Made by a program: the position numbers and the translations under genes
Source of the DNA: JACPUX01 sp964517465
Lineage (GTDB): Bacteria; Pseudomonadota; Gammaproteobacteria; Burkholderiales; Casimicrobiaceae
Reading direction: 5' to 3'
Assembly (NCBI GenBank): GCA_964517465.1
Contig: CAZFEK010000003.1
Span: forward strand, 62,001 to 126,000
DNA length: 64,000 nt
Part shown: piece by piece, positions 49,397 through 58,085 of the stretch
How positions within the stretch are numbered: the stretch's first letter is position 1
Layout of the letters: each line of letters begins with the position of its first letter
The notes under the pieces: generated by a model
The model's input: only the letters and a program-made list of their open reading frames with translations
The model's database searches: none
Told to the model about the DNA's origin: nothing

Positions 49397-50578
49397 ATGC
49401 TCGATCACCTCTTGAGGATTATGGGCAGTCACCTTCCGCAATGGCAGCTTAGCGGCCAGGAACAGTTCTGGCTGCTCTCGGCGCGCGACCACAACGCGCT
49501 GCTGGCGACGCGCCGCGCGCGCATCATCGCCACGCGGGTGCGCGTGCTTGCCGGCCTGTTCATCGCGCTGACCCCGATTTGGGTTTTGGTCGAATATCTA
49601 ACCCTGCCCCTCGAAATCTGGCTGGCCTTGGCGGCGGCGCGCCTGGCAGTGATCGTCGCCTTTTCCGGTCTACTCGTGGCTCTCGCTCGCGAGGGAAGCC
49701 GCCCGGCGGCGAGCAAGGTGTCGCTTTTCGGGCTGTTTTTCGTGCCGGCCGTTTTTCACGTTGCCGCCACCCTTCTGCTCGGCCAGGGGCAATTCGCAGG
49801 CATGGCGCAGGCGGTAGTGGCCACGCACACTTTCTTCCCGGTTTTGCTGGTGGCGGGTATCAGCCTCTTTCCCCTCACCGCAGCCGAGTCCTTGGCATTG
49901 ATCGCCCCCGTTTTCGCGGCCCGGGCCTGGATGATGTGGCAAGTGCTTGCTCCCGACCAAACCTTTGCCTTGCTGGGGGCGCTGTGGTTTCTCATTCTGG
50001 TGGCCGGCGTCGGCGTTCTGGCTGCCGTGAGTCAATTGAGCTTTATCATCGTGCTTTTGCGACAGGCGATCCGAGACCCGCTCACGGGAGCTTTTTCCCG
50101 CGCCGCGGGTGACGAACTCCTGGAACTCGAGTTCACCATCGCCCAGCGCAACGACACCCCTTTTTCCCTAGCCTTCATCGATCTCGACCGTTTCAAGGAG
50201 GTCAACGACGTCTTTGGCCACGAAACCGGCGACCGCGTCCTGGCGCAAGCTGCGGCATCCATTGCCAGTGCCCTGCGGGCCACCGACATTCTGGTGCGCT
50301 GGGGAGGGGAGGAATTTTTGGTGATCCTGCCCAACACCCGTTGCCCGCAGGCCATGGTGGGTCTGGAACGGCTGCGGCTCGCCGGATTCGGTTTGCGGCC
50401 TAGCGGCGAAGCGCAGACCGCAAGCATCGGGGTCGCCGAAAGGGTGACGGACGGACGCGAGACCGCTTCGCGGCTGGTCGATCTCGCCGACGAGCGCATG
50501 TACCAGGCGAAAGCGGGGGGACGTAATCGCCTGGTCGGCTGCGTTCCTCCCTACGATGCTTCCGGAGCGATCGCATGA
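49397..50578 (+). CDS. Membrane-bound diguanylate cyclase (GGDEF)
   Basis: Makes the second messenger c-di-GMP. The N-terminal part has about six membrane helices (RVLAGLFIALTPIWVLVEYL onward) and no known sensor domain. The C-terminal GGDEF domain contains the intact active site WGGEEF and, five residues upstream, the RATD inhibitory site, so product inhibition is likely. I start at the ATG at 49397 (393 residues); ATG 49421, which has GAGG close in front, is equally possible. The end overlaps nadD by 4 nt. c-di-GMP often controls type IV pili, which this window also encodes. Confidence 0.9.
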   Translation: MLDHLLRIMGSHLPQWQLSGQEQFWLLSARDHNALLATRRARIIATRVRVLAGLFIALTPIWVLVEYLTLPLEIWLALAAARLAVIVAFSGLLVALAREGSRPAASKVSLFGLFFVPAVFHVAATLLLGQGQFAGMAQAVVATHTFFPVLLVAGISLFPLTAAESLALIAPVFAARAWMMWQVLAPDQTFALLGALWFLILVAGVGVLAAVSQLSFIIVLLRQAIRDPLTGAFSRAAGDELLELEFTIAQRNDTPFSLAFIDLDRFKEVNDVFGHETGDRVLAQAAASIASALRATDILVRWGGEEFLVILPNTRCPQAMVGLERLRLAGFGLRPSGEAQTASIGVAERVTDGRETASRLVDLADERMYQAKAGGRNRLVGCVPPYDASGAIA

Positions 50579-51243
50579 GTGCAGAGGAACGCTTGCCTGG
50601 CATAGGTATTCTGGGCGGAACCTTTGACCCGGTGCACCTGGGGCATCTCCACGCTGCGGCAGCGGTAAAGAAGAAGCTGGGCCTCGCAGAGGTGAGGTTG
50701 ATTCCGGCCGCTACGCCCCCCCATCGCGGCACACCTTCGGCCAGCGGTAGAGACCGTTTGGCCATGGTGGAACTTGCCGTGCGCGATTATCCCGGCCTGG
50801 TTGCGGACGGGCGCGAGCTGCGCCGGCCCGGCAAGAGCTACACCATCGAAACGCTGCAAGATCTGGGCGCCGAGCTGCCCGGAAGGATGCTGTATCTGAT
50901 CCTGGGCGCAGATGCCTTTCTCGGCCTGGCGACTTGGCATCGTTGGCGGGAGCTTGGCAACTTCGCGCGTTTGGTGGTGGTGGACCGGCCTGGCGCTCCC
51001 GAGCTCGATGCACCAGAGCCACTTGCCGCCTGGCTCGCCGCGCGCAAGATCGGCCGCGGGCAGAAAACGGGCGGGGAAGTGCTGTTCCTGGAGGTTCCGC
51101 CTTGGCCGATTGCCGCGAGCGAGATCCGTGCCCGCTTCCAGCGCGGGGAAGCGGTGGCCGATTTGCTTCCTCCGGCGGTTCTGGCTTATATTCACGAGCA
51201 TCATCTCTATCAACGGCAGGTCGATGGCGGCAAGAAAGCTTGA
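50575..51243 (+). CDS. nadD: Nicotinate-nucleotide adenylyltransferase
   Basis: Adenylates nicotinate mononucleotide in NAD synthesis. The 222 residues contain GILGGTFDPVHLGHLHAA with the HxGH motif, FLGLATWHRW and the C-terminal ASEIRARFQRGEAV (SxxxxR signature region). It starts within the end of the GGDEF gene and its end overlaps rsfS by 20 bp, giving a tightly packed series. Confidence 0.95.
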   Translation: MSAEERLPGIGILGGTFDPVHLGHLHAAAAVKKKLGLAEVRLIPAATPPHRGTPSASGRDRLAMVELAVRDYPGLVADGRELRRPGKSYTIETLQDLGAELPGRMLYLILGADAFLGLATWHRWRELGNFARLVVVDRPGAPELDAPEPLAAWLAARKIGRGQKTGGEVLFLEVPPWPIAASEIRARFQRGEAVADLLPPAVLAYIHEHHLYQRQVDGGKKA

Positions 51244-51574
51244 GCGCATTGCGGTGGCAGCGCTTGAAGACATCAAGGCGAAAGACATCACCGTTCTCGA
51301 CGTGCGCAAGCTCACCTCGCTTTGCGACGCCATGGTGATTGCCAGCGGCGATTCCACCCGACAAGTAAAGGCTCTCGCTGATCATGTGGTGGAGAAGTTC
51401 AAGGAAGCGGGCGTTGACGTCGTGGGAGTCGAAGGAGAGCAGGCCGCGGAATGGATCCTGGTCGACGCCGGCGACATCATCGTCCACGTCATGCAGCCCG
51501 CCGTGCGCAGTTATTACAACCTGGAAGAACTATGGGCGGCGCCTTCCACCCGGCGGGGCGCCAAAGCGGCCTAG
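51224..51574 (+). CDS. rsfS: Ribosomal silencing factor RsfS
   Basis: Binds 50S protein L14 and blocks subunit joining during starvation. The 116-residue protein has the conserved KAKDITVLDVRKLTSLCDAM core, ASGDSTRQVKALAD, GEQAAEWILVDAGDIIVHV in two strands and YYNLEELW. The ATG at 51224 lies within nadD. nadD-rsfS-rlmH is a conserved order. Confidence 0.95.
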   Translation: MAARKLERIAVAALEDIKAKDITVLDVRKLTSLCDAMVIASGDSTRQVKALADHVVEKFKEAGVDVVGVEGEQAAEWILVDAGDIIVHVMQPAVRSYYNLEELWAAPSTRRGAKAA

Positions 51575-51697
51575 GGATGCGCTGAGCCGGTCGTCAGCCA
51601 AGCGCGGCGGCACTGGCAAAGCGCCATCGAAATCGCCTCGAAACAACCGCGCCGCGCCCATGAGGGACTTCTTGGAAGAACCGCGGGGTGCCGCCGC

Positions 51698-52168
51698 ATG
51701 AGACTGCGCATTATTGCCTTGGGGAACCGCATGCCCGATTGGGTCAACGAGGGCTATGCCGACTATGCCCGGCGCGTGCCCCGCGACTGGCCCTTGGAAC
51801 TCGTCGAACTGCGGCCGGAAAACCGCAGCGCCTCTCGCAGCACCGAGCAAACCCTGGCGGCCGAAGCCTTGCGCGTCGAAGCAGCCTGCAGCGAAGGCGG
51901 GCTGCGCGTGGTGCTCGATGAACGTGGCGCCGCCTGGACCACAGAGAAACTGGCCAAACAACTCGCCGCTTGGGATAGCGAAGGGCGCCGCGCCGATTTT
52001 CTGATCGGCAGCGCCGATGGCCTCGCGCCGAAGCTCAAAACCAAGGCCGACGCAATGTGGTCGCTTTCGGCAGGGACCTTGCCCCATGGTCTGGTGCGCG
52101 TAATTCTCGCCGAGCAACTCTACCGGGCGGTAAGCCTTTTGCGCGGCCACCCTTATCACCGAGCCTGA
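51698..52168 (+). CDS. rlmH: 23S rRNA pseudouridine-1915 N3-methyltransferase
   Basis: SPOUT methyltransferase acting on the 70S ribosome at position 1915 of 23S rRNA. The 156 residues have the usual length and contain LDERGAAWTTEKLAKQLA, FLIGSADGLAPKLK and LSAGTLPHGLVRVILAEQLYRA, then HPYHRA at the C-terminus. A 123-bp gap with no recognised gene separates it from rsfS. Confidence 0.95.
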   Translation: MRLRIIALGNRMPDWVNEGYADYARRVPRDWPLELVELRPENRSASRSTEQTLAAEALRVEAACSEGGLRVVLDERGAAWTTEKLAKQLAAWDSEGRRADFLIGSADGLAPKLKTKADAMWSLSAGTLPHGLVRVILAEQLYRAVSLLRGHPYHRA

Positions 52169-52169
52169 C

Positions 52170-52775
52170 TTGGGCGCCCAAACACGCATCTACCTCGCCT
52201 CCCGCAGCCCGCGGCGAGCCGAACTGCTCTTGCAGATCGGCATCACCCCTGATCTCTCGCTGCTGTCGGACGCCCGCGAGACCGACGAAACGCCTCGCCC
52301 GGCAGAACCGCCGCAGGAGTACGTCAAACGCCTCGCGCGCACCAAGGCGGCGCTGGCCTGGCATCGCCTGACCAAGCGCGGCCTGCCGCAGCAACCGGTG
52401 CTGGCAGCCGATACCACCGTCGCCTGCGAGAGCCAAATCCTCGGCAAACCGGTCGACGCCGCCGACGCGGAACGGATGCTGGTACAGCTCTCCGGTACAC
52501 GCCACGAGGTGTTCACCGCGGTCGCCTTGCGCACCGCCCATTTTATGGAAGTCGCCAGCTCAAGAAGTGTAGTGAGCTTTCGCCAGCTCACGCCGGAGGA
52601 AATCGAGCGCTACATCGCCACCGGCGAACCCTTCGACAAGGCTGGCGCCTACGGCATCCAAGGCCGAGCAGCAGCGTTCGTGAGCCACCTGGACGGGAGC
52701 TACTCCGGAGTGATGGGGCTGCCTTTGTTCGAAACCAGCGCGCTACTCGCCGAGGTCGGAATTTTTGTTATCTAG
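52170..52775 (+). CDS. maf: Maf-family nucleotide pyrophosphatase
   Basis: House-cleaning nucleoside triphosphate pyrophosphatase (Maf/YhdE type). The 201 residues start with IYLASRSPRRAELLLQIG, followed by VLAADTTVA, the KPVDAADAERML helix and GEPFDKAGAYGIQG. The only sensible start is TTG at 52170, one base after the rlmH stop. Its substrate (dTTP/UTP or a modified nucleotide) cannot be assigned. Confidence 0.92.
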   Translation: MGAQTRIYLASRSPRRAELLLQIGITPDLSLLSDARETDETPRPAEPPQEYVKRLARTKAALAWHRLTKRGLPQQPVLAADTTVACESQILGKPVDAADAERMLVQLSGTRHEVFTAVALRTAHFMEVASSRSVVSFRQLTPEEIERYIATGEPFDKAGAYGIQGRAAAFVSHLDGSYSGVMGLPLFETSALLAEVGIFVI

Positions 52776-52786
52776 CAGAGCACATC

Positions 52787-54238
52787 GTGAGCACTGAGAT
52801 TCTCATCAATGTCACCCCGCAGGAGACCCGGGTCACGGTACTCCAGCAGGGCGTGGTGCAGGAATTGCATATCGAGCGCACCAGCGCTCGCGGCCTGGTG
52901 GGCAACATTTACCTCGGCCGCGTCTGCCGCGTGCTGCCCGGAATGCAATCAGCCTTCGTGGAAATCGGACTGGAGCGCGCAGCCTTCCTGCATATCGCCG
53001 ACATCTGGGAGAACCGGCAGTACGGGGAAGCGCGGCCAATCGAGAAAATCTTGTACGAGGGCCAATCGCTCCTGGTGCAGGTGATCAAGGATCCGATCGG
53101 TTCCAAAGGCGCGCGCCTTTCGACCCAAATCAGCCTGGCCGGGCGGCTGCTGGTCTATCTGCCGCAGGATTCGCACATCGGCATCTCGCAGCGCATCGAA
53201 GATGAAACCGAGCGCCAGGCACTACGCGAGCGCATGCAACAGCTTCTGCCCGAGGGCATGAACGGCGGCTTCATCATCCGCACCATGGCGGAGACGGCCA
53301 CCGATCACGAGCTGAAGACCGACACCGAGTACCTGACCAAACTGTGGAACGACCTCACTCAAAAGGCCCGCAGCTCTCCGCCTTTGACTTTGATCTACCA
53401 GGACCTGATGCTGCCGCAAAGGGTGCTGCGCGACTTCGTCACCGAAGAAACCACGCGCATCCTCGTCGATTCGCGCGAAACCCATCAAAAGATGCTGGAT
53501 TTCGCCAAGCTCTACACCCACGACGTCGTCGATCTCATTCAGCACTATTCCGGCGAACGGCCGCTCTTTGACCTCTACGGCGTCGAAGACGAAATTGAAA
53601 AAGCGCTGGCGCGGCGCGTGGAGCTGAAATCCGGCGGCTATTTGATCATGGATCAGACCGAGGCCATGACCACCATCGACGTAAATACCGGCGCTTTCGT
53701 CGGCGGGCGCAACTTCGATGACACCATTTTCAAGACCAACCTCGAAGCGGCCCAGGTGATCGCCCGCCAGCTGCGCCTCAGGAACCTCGGCGGCATCATC
53801 ATCATCGATTTCATCGACATGGAGAATGCCGAGCATCGGCAGTCGGTGCTCGACGAATTCAAAAGAGCCCTGGAAAAAGACCGCACCCGCCTCACCGTCA
53901 ACGGATTTACTGCCCTGGGCCTGGTGGAAATGACCCGAAAGCGCACCCGCGAGAGCCTTGCGCACGTCCTTTGCGAACCCTGCCCGGTGTGCCACGGCCG
54001 CGGTGAGTTGAAGACGCCGCAAACCGTTTGTTATGAAATTCTGCGCGAAATCCTGCGCGAGGCGCGGCAGTTCAACGCCAAGGAGTTCCGCATCCTGGCC
54101 TCGCAGGCGGTGATCGATCTCTTCCTTGACGAAGAATCACAAAGCCTCGCGCAGCTTTCCGACTTCATCGAGAAACCAGTCTCGCTGCAAGTCGAGACCG
54201 TCTATAACCAAGAACAGTACGACATCGTGCTGGTGTGA
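52787..54238 (+). CDS. rng: Ribonuclease G
   Basis: Endoribonuclease that trims the 5' end of 16S rRNA and other RNAs. The 483-residue protein starts with GTG (52787). An S1-like RNA-binding domain (about 38-120, GNIYLGRVCRVLPGMQSAFVEI split by a turn) is followed by the RNase H-like catalytic part with TIDVNTGAFVGGRN and IIIIDFIDM (metal aspartates). The zinc-link CPVC occurs in LCEPCPVCHGRG. It lacks the long RNase E C-terminal region, which identifies RNase G. Confidence 0.95.
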   Translation: MSTEILINVTPQETRVTVLQQGVVQELHIERTSARGLVGNIYLGRVCRVLPGMQSAFVEIGLERAAFLHIADIWENRQYGEARPIEKILYEGQSLLVQVIKDPIGSKGARLSTQISLAGRLLVYLPQDSHIGISQRIEDETERQALRERMQQLLPEGMNGGFIIRTMAETATDHELKTDTEYLTKLWNDLTQKARSSPPLTLIYQDLMLPQRVLRDFVTEETTRILVDSRETHQKMLDFAKLYTHDVVDLIQHYSGERPLFDLYGVEDEIEKALARRVELKSGGYLIMDQTEAMTTIDVNTGAFVGGRNFDDTIFKTNLEAAQVIARQLRLRNLGGIIIIDFIDMENAEHRQSVLDEFKRALEKDRTRLTVNGFTALGLVEMTRKRTRESLAHVLCEPCPVCHGRGELKTPQTVCYEILREILREARQFNAKEFRILASQAVIDLFLDEESQSLAQLSDFIEKPVSLQVETVYNQEQYDIVLV

Positions 54239-54391
54239 GTCCGCCCAAGCGCCAGAACATGCGGCTGAATCAGCGCATCCTCGTGGGTGATTCTGATCAT
54301 GGTTCAAGTTCCTTAAATCCATGAGACAATTGCGGGGCCGCCGAAATATTGGGTTTCTTGGATTGATGACAGCAAAGGGAGTGGCTCTGGA

Positions 54392-57300
54392 ATGGTTCAC
54401 GCGACACAGGTTCAAGGGCGTTCTTTGGCAAGGCTGATTGCCGCGCTGGTGTTCATGGCCCTGCTGGTGGGTTCTGAGGCAGGCAATGCGCGTTACCTTC
54501 CGGACACCTCGGTGGGTCCTGAGGGCCGTATCGATATCACGCTTCGTGGTCAGGGCGAGTTCTTTCCGGAGACTGTGGCTTCGTCGCTTGACGGCCTGGG
54601 CTTTGTTTCTGCGGCGCTGCGCGGGGGGGATTTGGCGGTTTGTGCATACACCGCCAGCGCGCAGTTCAATGCGAATTTCGGCGCCGCCGGTTGCTGGCGC
54701 GCTTCTTTCGATCCGCGGTATCGGATGCGCCAGCTTCTCACCGGCCGTTCGGGGTACTGGCTGCTTCTCACCCATGAGAGCGATACCCGGGATTTTTTGA
54801 TTGTGCGCCTTAATGCCCAGGGTCTTCCCGACACGAGTTTTGGCTATGGGGGTCTACGCGTTTTCCGGCTTTCCTGCGGAGCAACCGACACGGCCCCGAA
54901 CTGCCCCGAACTGATGGGGCCGGTAGACAGCGTCTACGGCAAACCCGACGAATATCGCATTCTGGCGGAAACGAAGAGCCGGAATCTCTGGTTGTTGGCA
55001 CGCCGCCGGACCTCGTTGGGCTTTTACGAGGGCGTGGTCTTGCAAATCGATGAGGGCGGCCTCAGCAGTGCGCGTGCGAATCTTTTTGATGCCTTGCCCG
55101 CCGCCTGGTTGAGTGAGTCGCTCGACAATCGCCTCGCACCCATTGGACTGGTTGCTCATGGCGATGGAGTATTGGTGAAGCATCGCACCCGATACGGTTA
55201 CGTTGTGTTGCGCGTCAATAGCAGCGTTGCGATCGATCGCGCCTTTGCGGCAAGCCGGCCCGGGGGCTTCATCATTTCAGGAGACGGCTCGATGCCGCCC
55301 GACCTGTTTCATTTGCCCACCGTTGCCGACGACGATACCTTCGTATGGGGAAACATCGACGGCGCTGCGGACGGCGAGCGCTACGACAGGAACGGACAAC
55401 TCCTTGGCCCCGCAACGGTTTCCGGGCGGATTTTGGCTGCGCCAGCAAGTTTCAAGGATGCATCGAACCCGCTTTGGGTTTTCGATGGGCGTCGCGTGGG
55501 CCGTTGGCAAAACGGCCAATGGGATGCCACGAGCTTTGCCGGCCACGGCCCGTATACCGTGCCGCTGGCCTTGAATTCGATCACCTTGGCGTTCGGCGGG
55601 GGAGCGTTTGCCTTGACGATGCCTTCGGGCACCTGGGAGGGTTCGCTGTCGATGTTGGCCACAGCCGCGGCGCCTAGCCCTGTTCAGGCGCCCCTGGCGA
55701 CGCAGGTGGGTTCCGCTTTGACCGCCACGTTTTTTGAGAAGAGCGCAGGCAGTGACTTTGTTTGGCGCAGCGCGACCCAGGCGGACGGGACGGTGAAATG
55801 GCAACGCATCGATTTCGGCCTTGCCGCGCCGCTGCCCAGCATAGCCGTCGGCACGGTTCCAGCGCTAGCCTTTCCTTATGTGTTTTTGAGTCAGGTGCTG
55901 ACCAGCAATGCAAGTGCCTCCGGGCAACGCTGGATCATTCGCCGCGCCGGCTCAGACGCAGCTTCTCCGACCGAGCTGTTTGCTGATGCGGAACTCGGCG
56001 GGCACTCGACGCGACGCTTGAACCTCGCTTCGATTCGAGGGCGGCTTACCCCCAGCATCGGAAACTCCTTCCTCCAGAGCGATATCTATCCGATCGACTT
56101 GATCGCCTCTCCCGGCGGTGGCGCGAACCTCCTGGTTGGCTTTCCGGTTGGCACGAGCGCCTATGGCTACAACTGGCATCTGGCACAGCTGCGTTGGGAC
56201 GCGAATTCGGTCCAAAACGGCGACTTTCAGCCCCAAGTGCAATGGGAAGTTCAATTTGGAGCGCGCGTGCCCGGGATCAGGGAGATCTTCCGCGACACGG
56301 CAGGCGGCATCACGGTCGTGGAAAGCACCAATCGAGTTCGAAAGATCTCGCCGCAGGGTGTCTGGGACACGGGTTTTGCCGATGCTGGCACGCTCGACTT
56401 GACCACTCTGGGCTTCTACGCCAACCAGCATCCTCCCCTCCTCAGGGTCAGCGCCGCACCGGACGGCGGCCTCTGGTTCTTGCAGACCCAGGACCGCTAT
56501 GGTGGGGCTGGAACGCAGGATTTCGACCTAACCCAGGTTGCGCGTTTCGACGGCAATGGCCGCTTGGTATCGCGATTCAGAAAGTTCTGGCCAATGCGCC
56601 CGTTGTCGAACAATGTCCTCTTTTCGCAAATGTTGGGCGCCGGCGATGGTGGCATGCTTTTGCTCTCGGCTTTTTACAAGAAGAGCAGCGGCATTTCGCT
56701 GTCTGGCGACTACCGGGTGCTTCGTTACACGGCGGGAGGGGTACTCGATACCGATTTCGGCTTGCGGGGGGCGGAGAAATTCTTTTTCGCTTCCTTGACC
56801 ACGCCCCCAAGTGGTTTCCCCGATCACTTCTTTGCGCTGGGCAATGGCAATTTGGCAAACATCTCGAACAATACCAGCAATACGCTTTCGATCTTGCGCC
56901 GTGATCCTACTGTCCCGGGGCCGAGCGGCGGCACCCATCCCGTGGTCGAGTACTACAACACGGCTCTCAATCACTACTTCATGACTGCCGATGACGAGGA
57001 AATCAATTTTGTCGAAACGGGTGGAGCTGGGCCGGGTTGGTCGCGCACGGGACAGAGCTATCTCTCTTATGCCACGATGCTCGACGCGCCTGGAGATGCC
57101 TTGGACGTTTGCCGCTTCTATGGCAACCCCGCGCCAGCCCGCAACTCGCCCAATGGCCGAGTGGGCCCAAACTCGCACTTCTATACTTTCGCGGGCGACG
57201 AATGCCGTGGTCTTTCCCGCCAAGACTGGGGTTGGGTTTACGAGGGCACGCGCCTGGCGCTGCTTCCCTTGCTGCCTGACGACTCGTGCCCGGCCGGGCA

Positions 57301-57463
57301 GACGATCGTCTATCGCGCCTATAACAACGGCTACGAAGTCCGTAACGGCGTGTGGACGAAAAATGACGCCAACCATCGCTACTCCACGTCGTCGTCGGTC
57401 ATGGACGAAATGGCAGCCCAAGGCTGGGCTTTGGAAGGGCCGCGCTTCTGCGCGCCGCATTGA
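54392..57463 (+). CDS. Large exported protein with delta-60-type repeats and C-terminal DUF5648-like domain
   Basis: A 1023-residue protein with a signal peptide (about 1-33, cleavage near GNA). Several repeats of the form RLNAQGLPDTSFGYGG, KISPQGVWDTGFADAG and RYTAGGVLDTDFGLRG match the delta-60 (beta-propeller) repeats of bacterial surface proteins. Residues 849-1023 are the same C-terminal domain as in the two proteases at 13219-17278 (NHYFMTAD, VCRFYG, NSHFYT, VYRAYNNG, NHRYSTSSS, FCAP). I see no catalytic motif. The ATG at 54392 lies 12 nt after AGGGAG. The gene stands alone, 153 bp after rng, and ends at a strong terminator. Function is unknown. Confidence 0.8.
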   Translation: MVHATQVQGRSLARLIAALVFMALLVGSEAGNARYLPDTSVGPEGRIDITLRGQGEFFPETVASSLDGLGFVSAALRGGDLAVCAYTASAQFNANFGAAGCWRASFDPRYRMRQLLTGRSGYWLLLTHESDTRDFLIVRLNAQGLPDTSFGYGGLRVFRLSCGATDTAPNCPELMGPVDSVYGKPDEYRILAETKSRNLWLLARRRTSLGFYEGVVLQIDEGGLSSARANLFDALPAAWLSESLDNRLAPIGLVAHGDGVLVKHRTRYGYVVLRVNSSVAIDRAFAASRPGGFIISGDGSMPPDLFHLPTVADDDTFVWGNIDGAADGERYDRNGQLLGPATVSGRILAAPASFKDASNPLWVFDGRRVGRWQNGQWDATSFAGHGPYTVPLALNSITLAFGGGAFALTMPSGTWEGSLSMLATAAAPSPVQAPLATQVGSALTATFFEKSAGSDFVWRSATQADGTVKWQRIDFGLAAPLPSIAVGTVPALAFPYVFLSQVLTSNASASGQRWIIRRAGSDAASPTELFADAELGGHSTRRLNLASIRGRLTPSIGNSFLQSDIYPIDLIASPGGGANLLVGFPVGTSAYGYNWHLAQLRWDANSVQNGDFQPQVQWEVQFGARVPGIREIFRDTAGGITVVESTNRVRKISPQGVWDTGFADAGTLDLTTLGFYANQHPPLLRVSAAPDGGLWFLQTQDRYGGAGTQDFDLTQVARFDGNGRLVSRFRKFWPMRPLSNNVLFSQMLGAGDGGMLLLSAFYKKSSGISLSGDYRVLRYTAGGVLDTDFGLRGAEKFFFASLTTPPSGFPDHFFALGNGNLANISNNTSNTLSILRRDPTVPGPSGGTHPVVEYYNTALNHYFMTADDEEINFVETGGAGPGWSRTGQSYLSYATMLDAPGDALDVCRFYGNPAPARNSPNGRVGPNSHFYTFAGDECRGLSRQDWGWVYEGTRLALLPLLPDDSCPAGQTIVYRAYNNGYEVRNGVWTKNDANHRYSTSSSVMDEMAAQGWALEGPRFCAPH

Positions 57464-57612
57464 AGGGCGGCGCTTCAGGAGCGCGCTTCGCTCCGGCGGG
57501 AGATGGGGCCTTGTTACCGGGTTTCGCTTACGCCCCGCACGGCGACAGTGGATTCGCTTGTCGCCGGCGATTGTGGGCCGGATACTCGCTTCCTCCAAGG
57601 ATGTTCTGAACA

Positions 57613-57639
57613 AAAAAGCCGGCACGCAGCCGGCTTTTT
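57613..57639. terminator. Bidirectional intrinsic terminator
   Basis: AAAAAGCCGGC and GCCGGCTTTTT form a perfect 11-bp stem with a 5-nt loop. It has T runs on both strands and lies between two converging genes, 150 bp after the large exported protein and 17 bp beyond the cytochrome gene. Confidence 0.8.
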
Positions 57640-57655
57640 CTTGTACACCGATCGA

Positions 57656-57964
57656 TCAGAGCGTGAGGATGTGCTTGACCATCGCTTTGACGTCGTCATC
57701 CTTTACCGCGGCATTGGGCGGCATCGGAACTTGGCCCCAAACGCCCGAGCCACCCTTCTTGACCTTGTCGGCCAGCTTGGCTTCGGCGCCGGCGTCGCCT
57801 TTGTACTTCTTGGCCACGTCCTTGTAGGACGGACCGACCACTTTTTTGTCGACCTGATGGCAAGCCATGCAGCCGGACTTGGTGAGCAATTCTTGTGGCG
57901 TAGCAGCCGCAGCACCGCCGGCAACCAGGGCACCCGCAACCAGAGCGACCAGAGACAACTTCAT
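57656..57964 (-). CDS. Small class I cytochrome c (c-551/c-552 type)
   Basis: Periplasmic mono-haem electron carrier of 102 residues. A signal peptide (1-20, cleavage after AAA) precedes CMACH (haem attachment) and the VPMPPN segment with the methionine ligand. Length and the VGPSYKDVAKKY helix fit the cytochrome c-551/c-552 group that donates electrons to nitrite reductase or terminal oxidases. A possible FNR-type site lies upstream. Confidence 0.9.
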   Translation of the reverse strand: MKLSLVALVAGALVAGGAAAATPQELLTKSGCMACHQVDKKVVGPSYKDVAKKYKGDAGAEAKLADKVKKGGSGVWGQVPMPPNAAVKDDDVKAMVKHILTL

Positions 57965-58004
57965 TTGTAACTCCCGAGAGGACGATTGAAAAAAACCGCG
58001 CGTG

Positions 58005-58063
58005 ATGATAGCTGAAAAACCACCCCGGCGCCAGAAAAATGTCCCCGCCTTGGTTTAGCTCAA
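58005..58063 (-). promoter_or_regulatory. Candidate promoter and FNR-like site of the cytochrome gene
   Basis: On the minus strand TATCAT (58005-58010) is a 5/6 match to a -10. TTGAGCTAAACCAA (58050-58063) matches 8 of 10 specified positions of the FNR site TTGAT-N4-ATCAA and would be centred near -59 to -61 from the start of transcription. Class I FNR activation is possible but unproven. Confidence 0.3.
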
Positions 58064-58085
58064 AACCAGCAGCAAGGTCTTGTGC

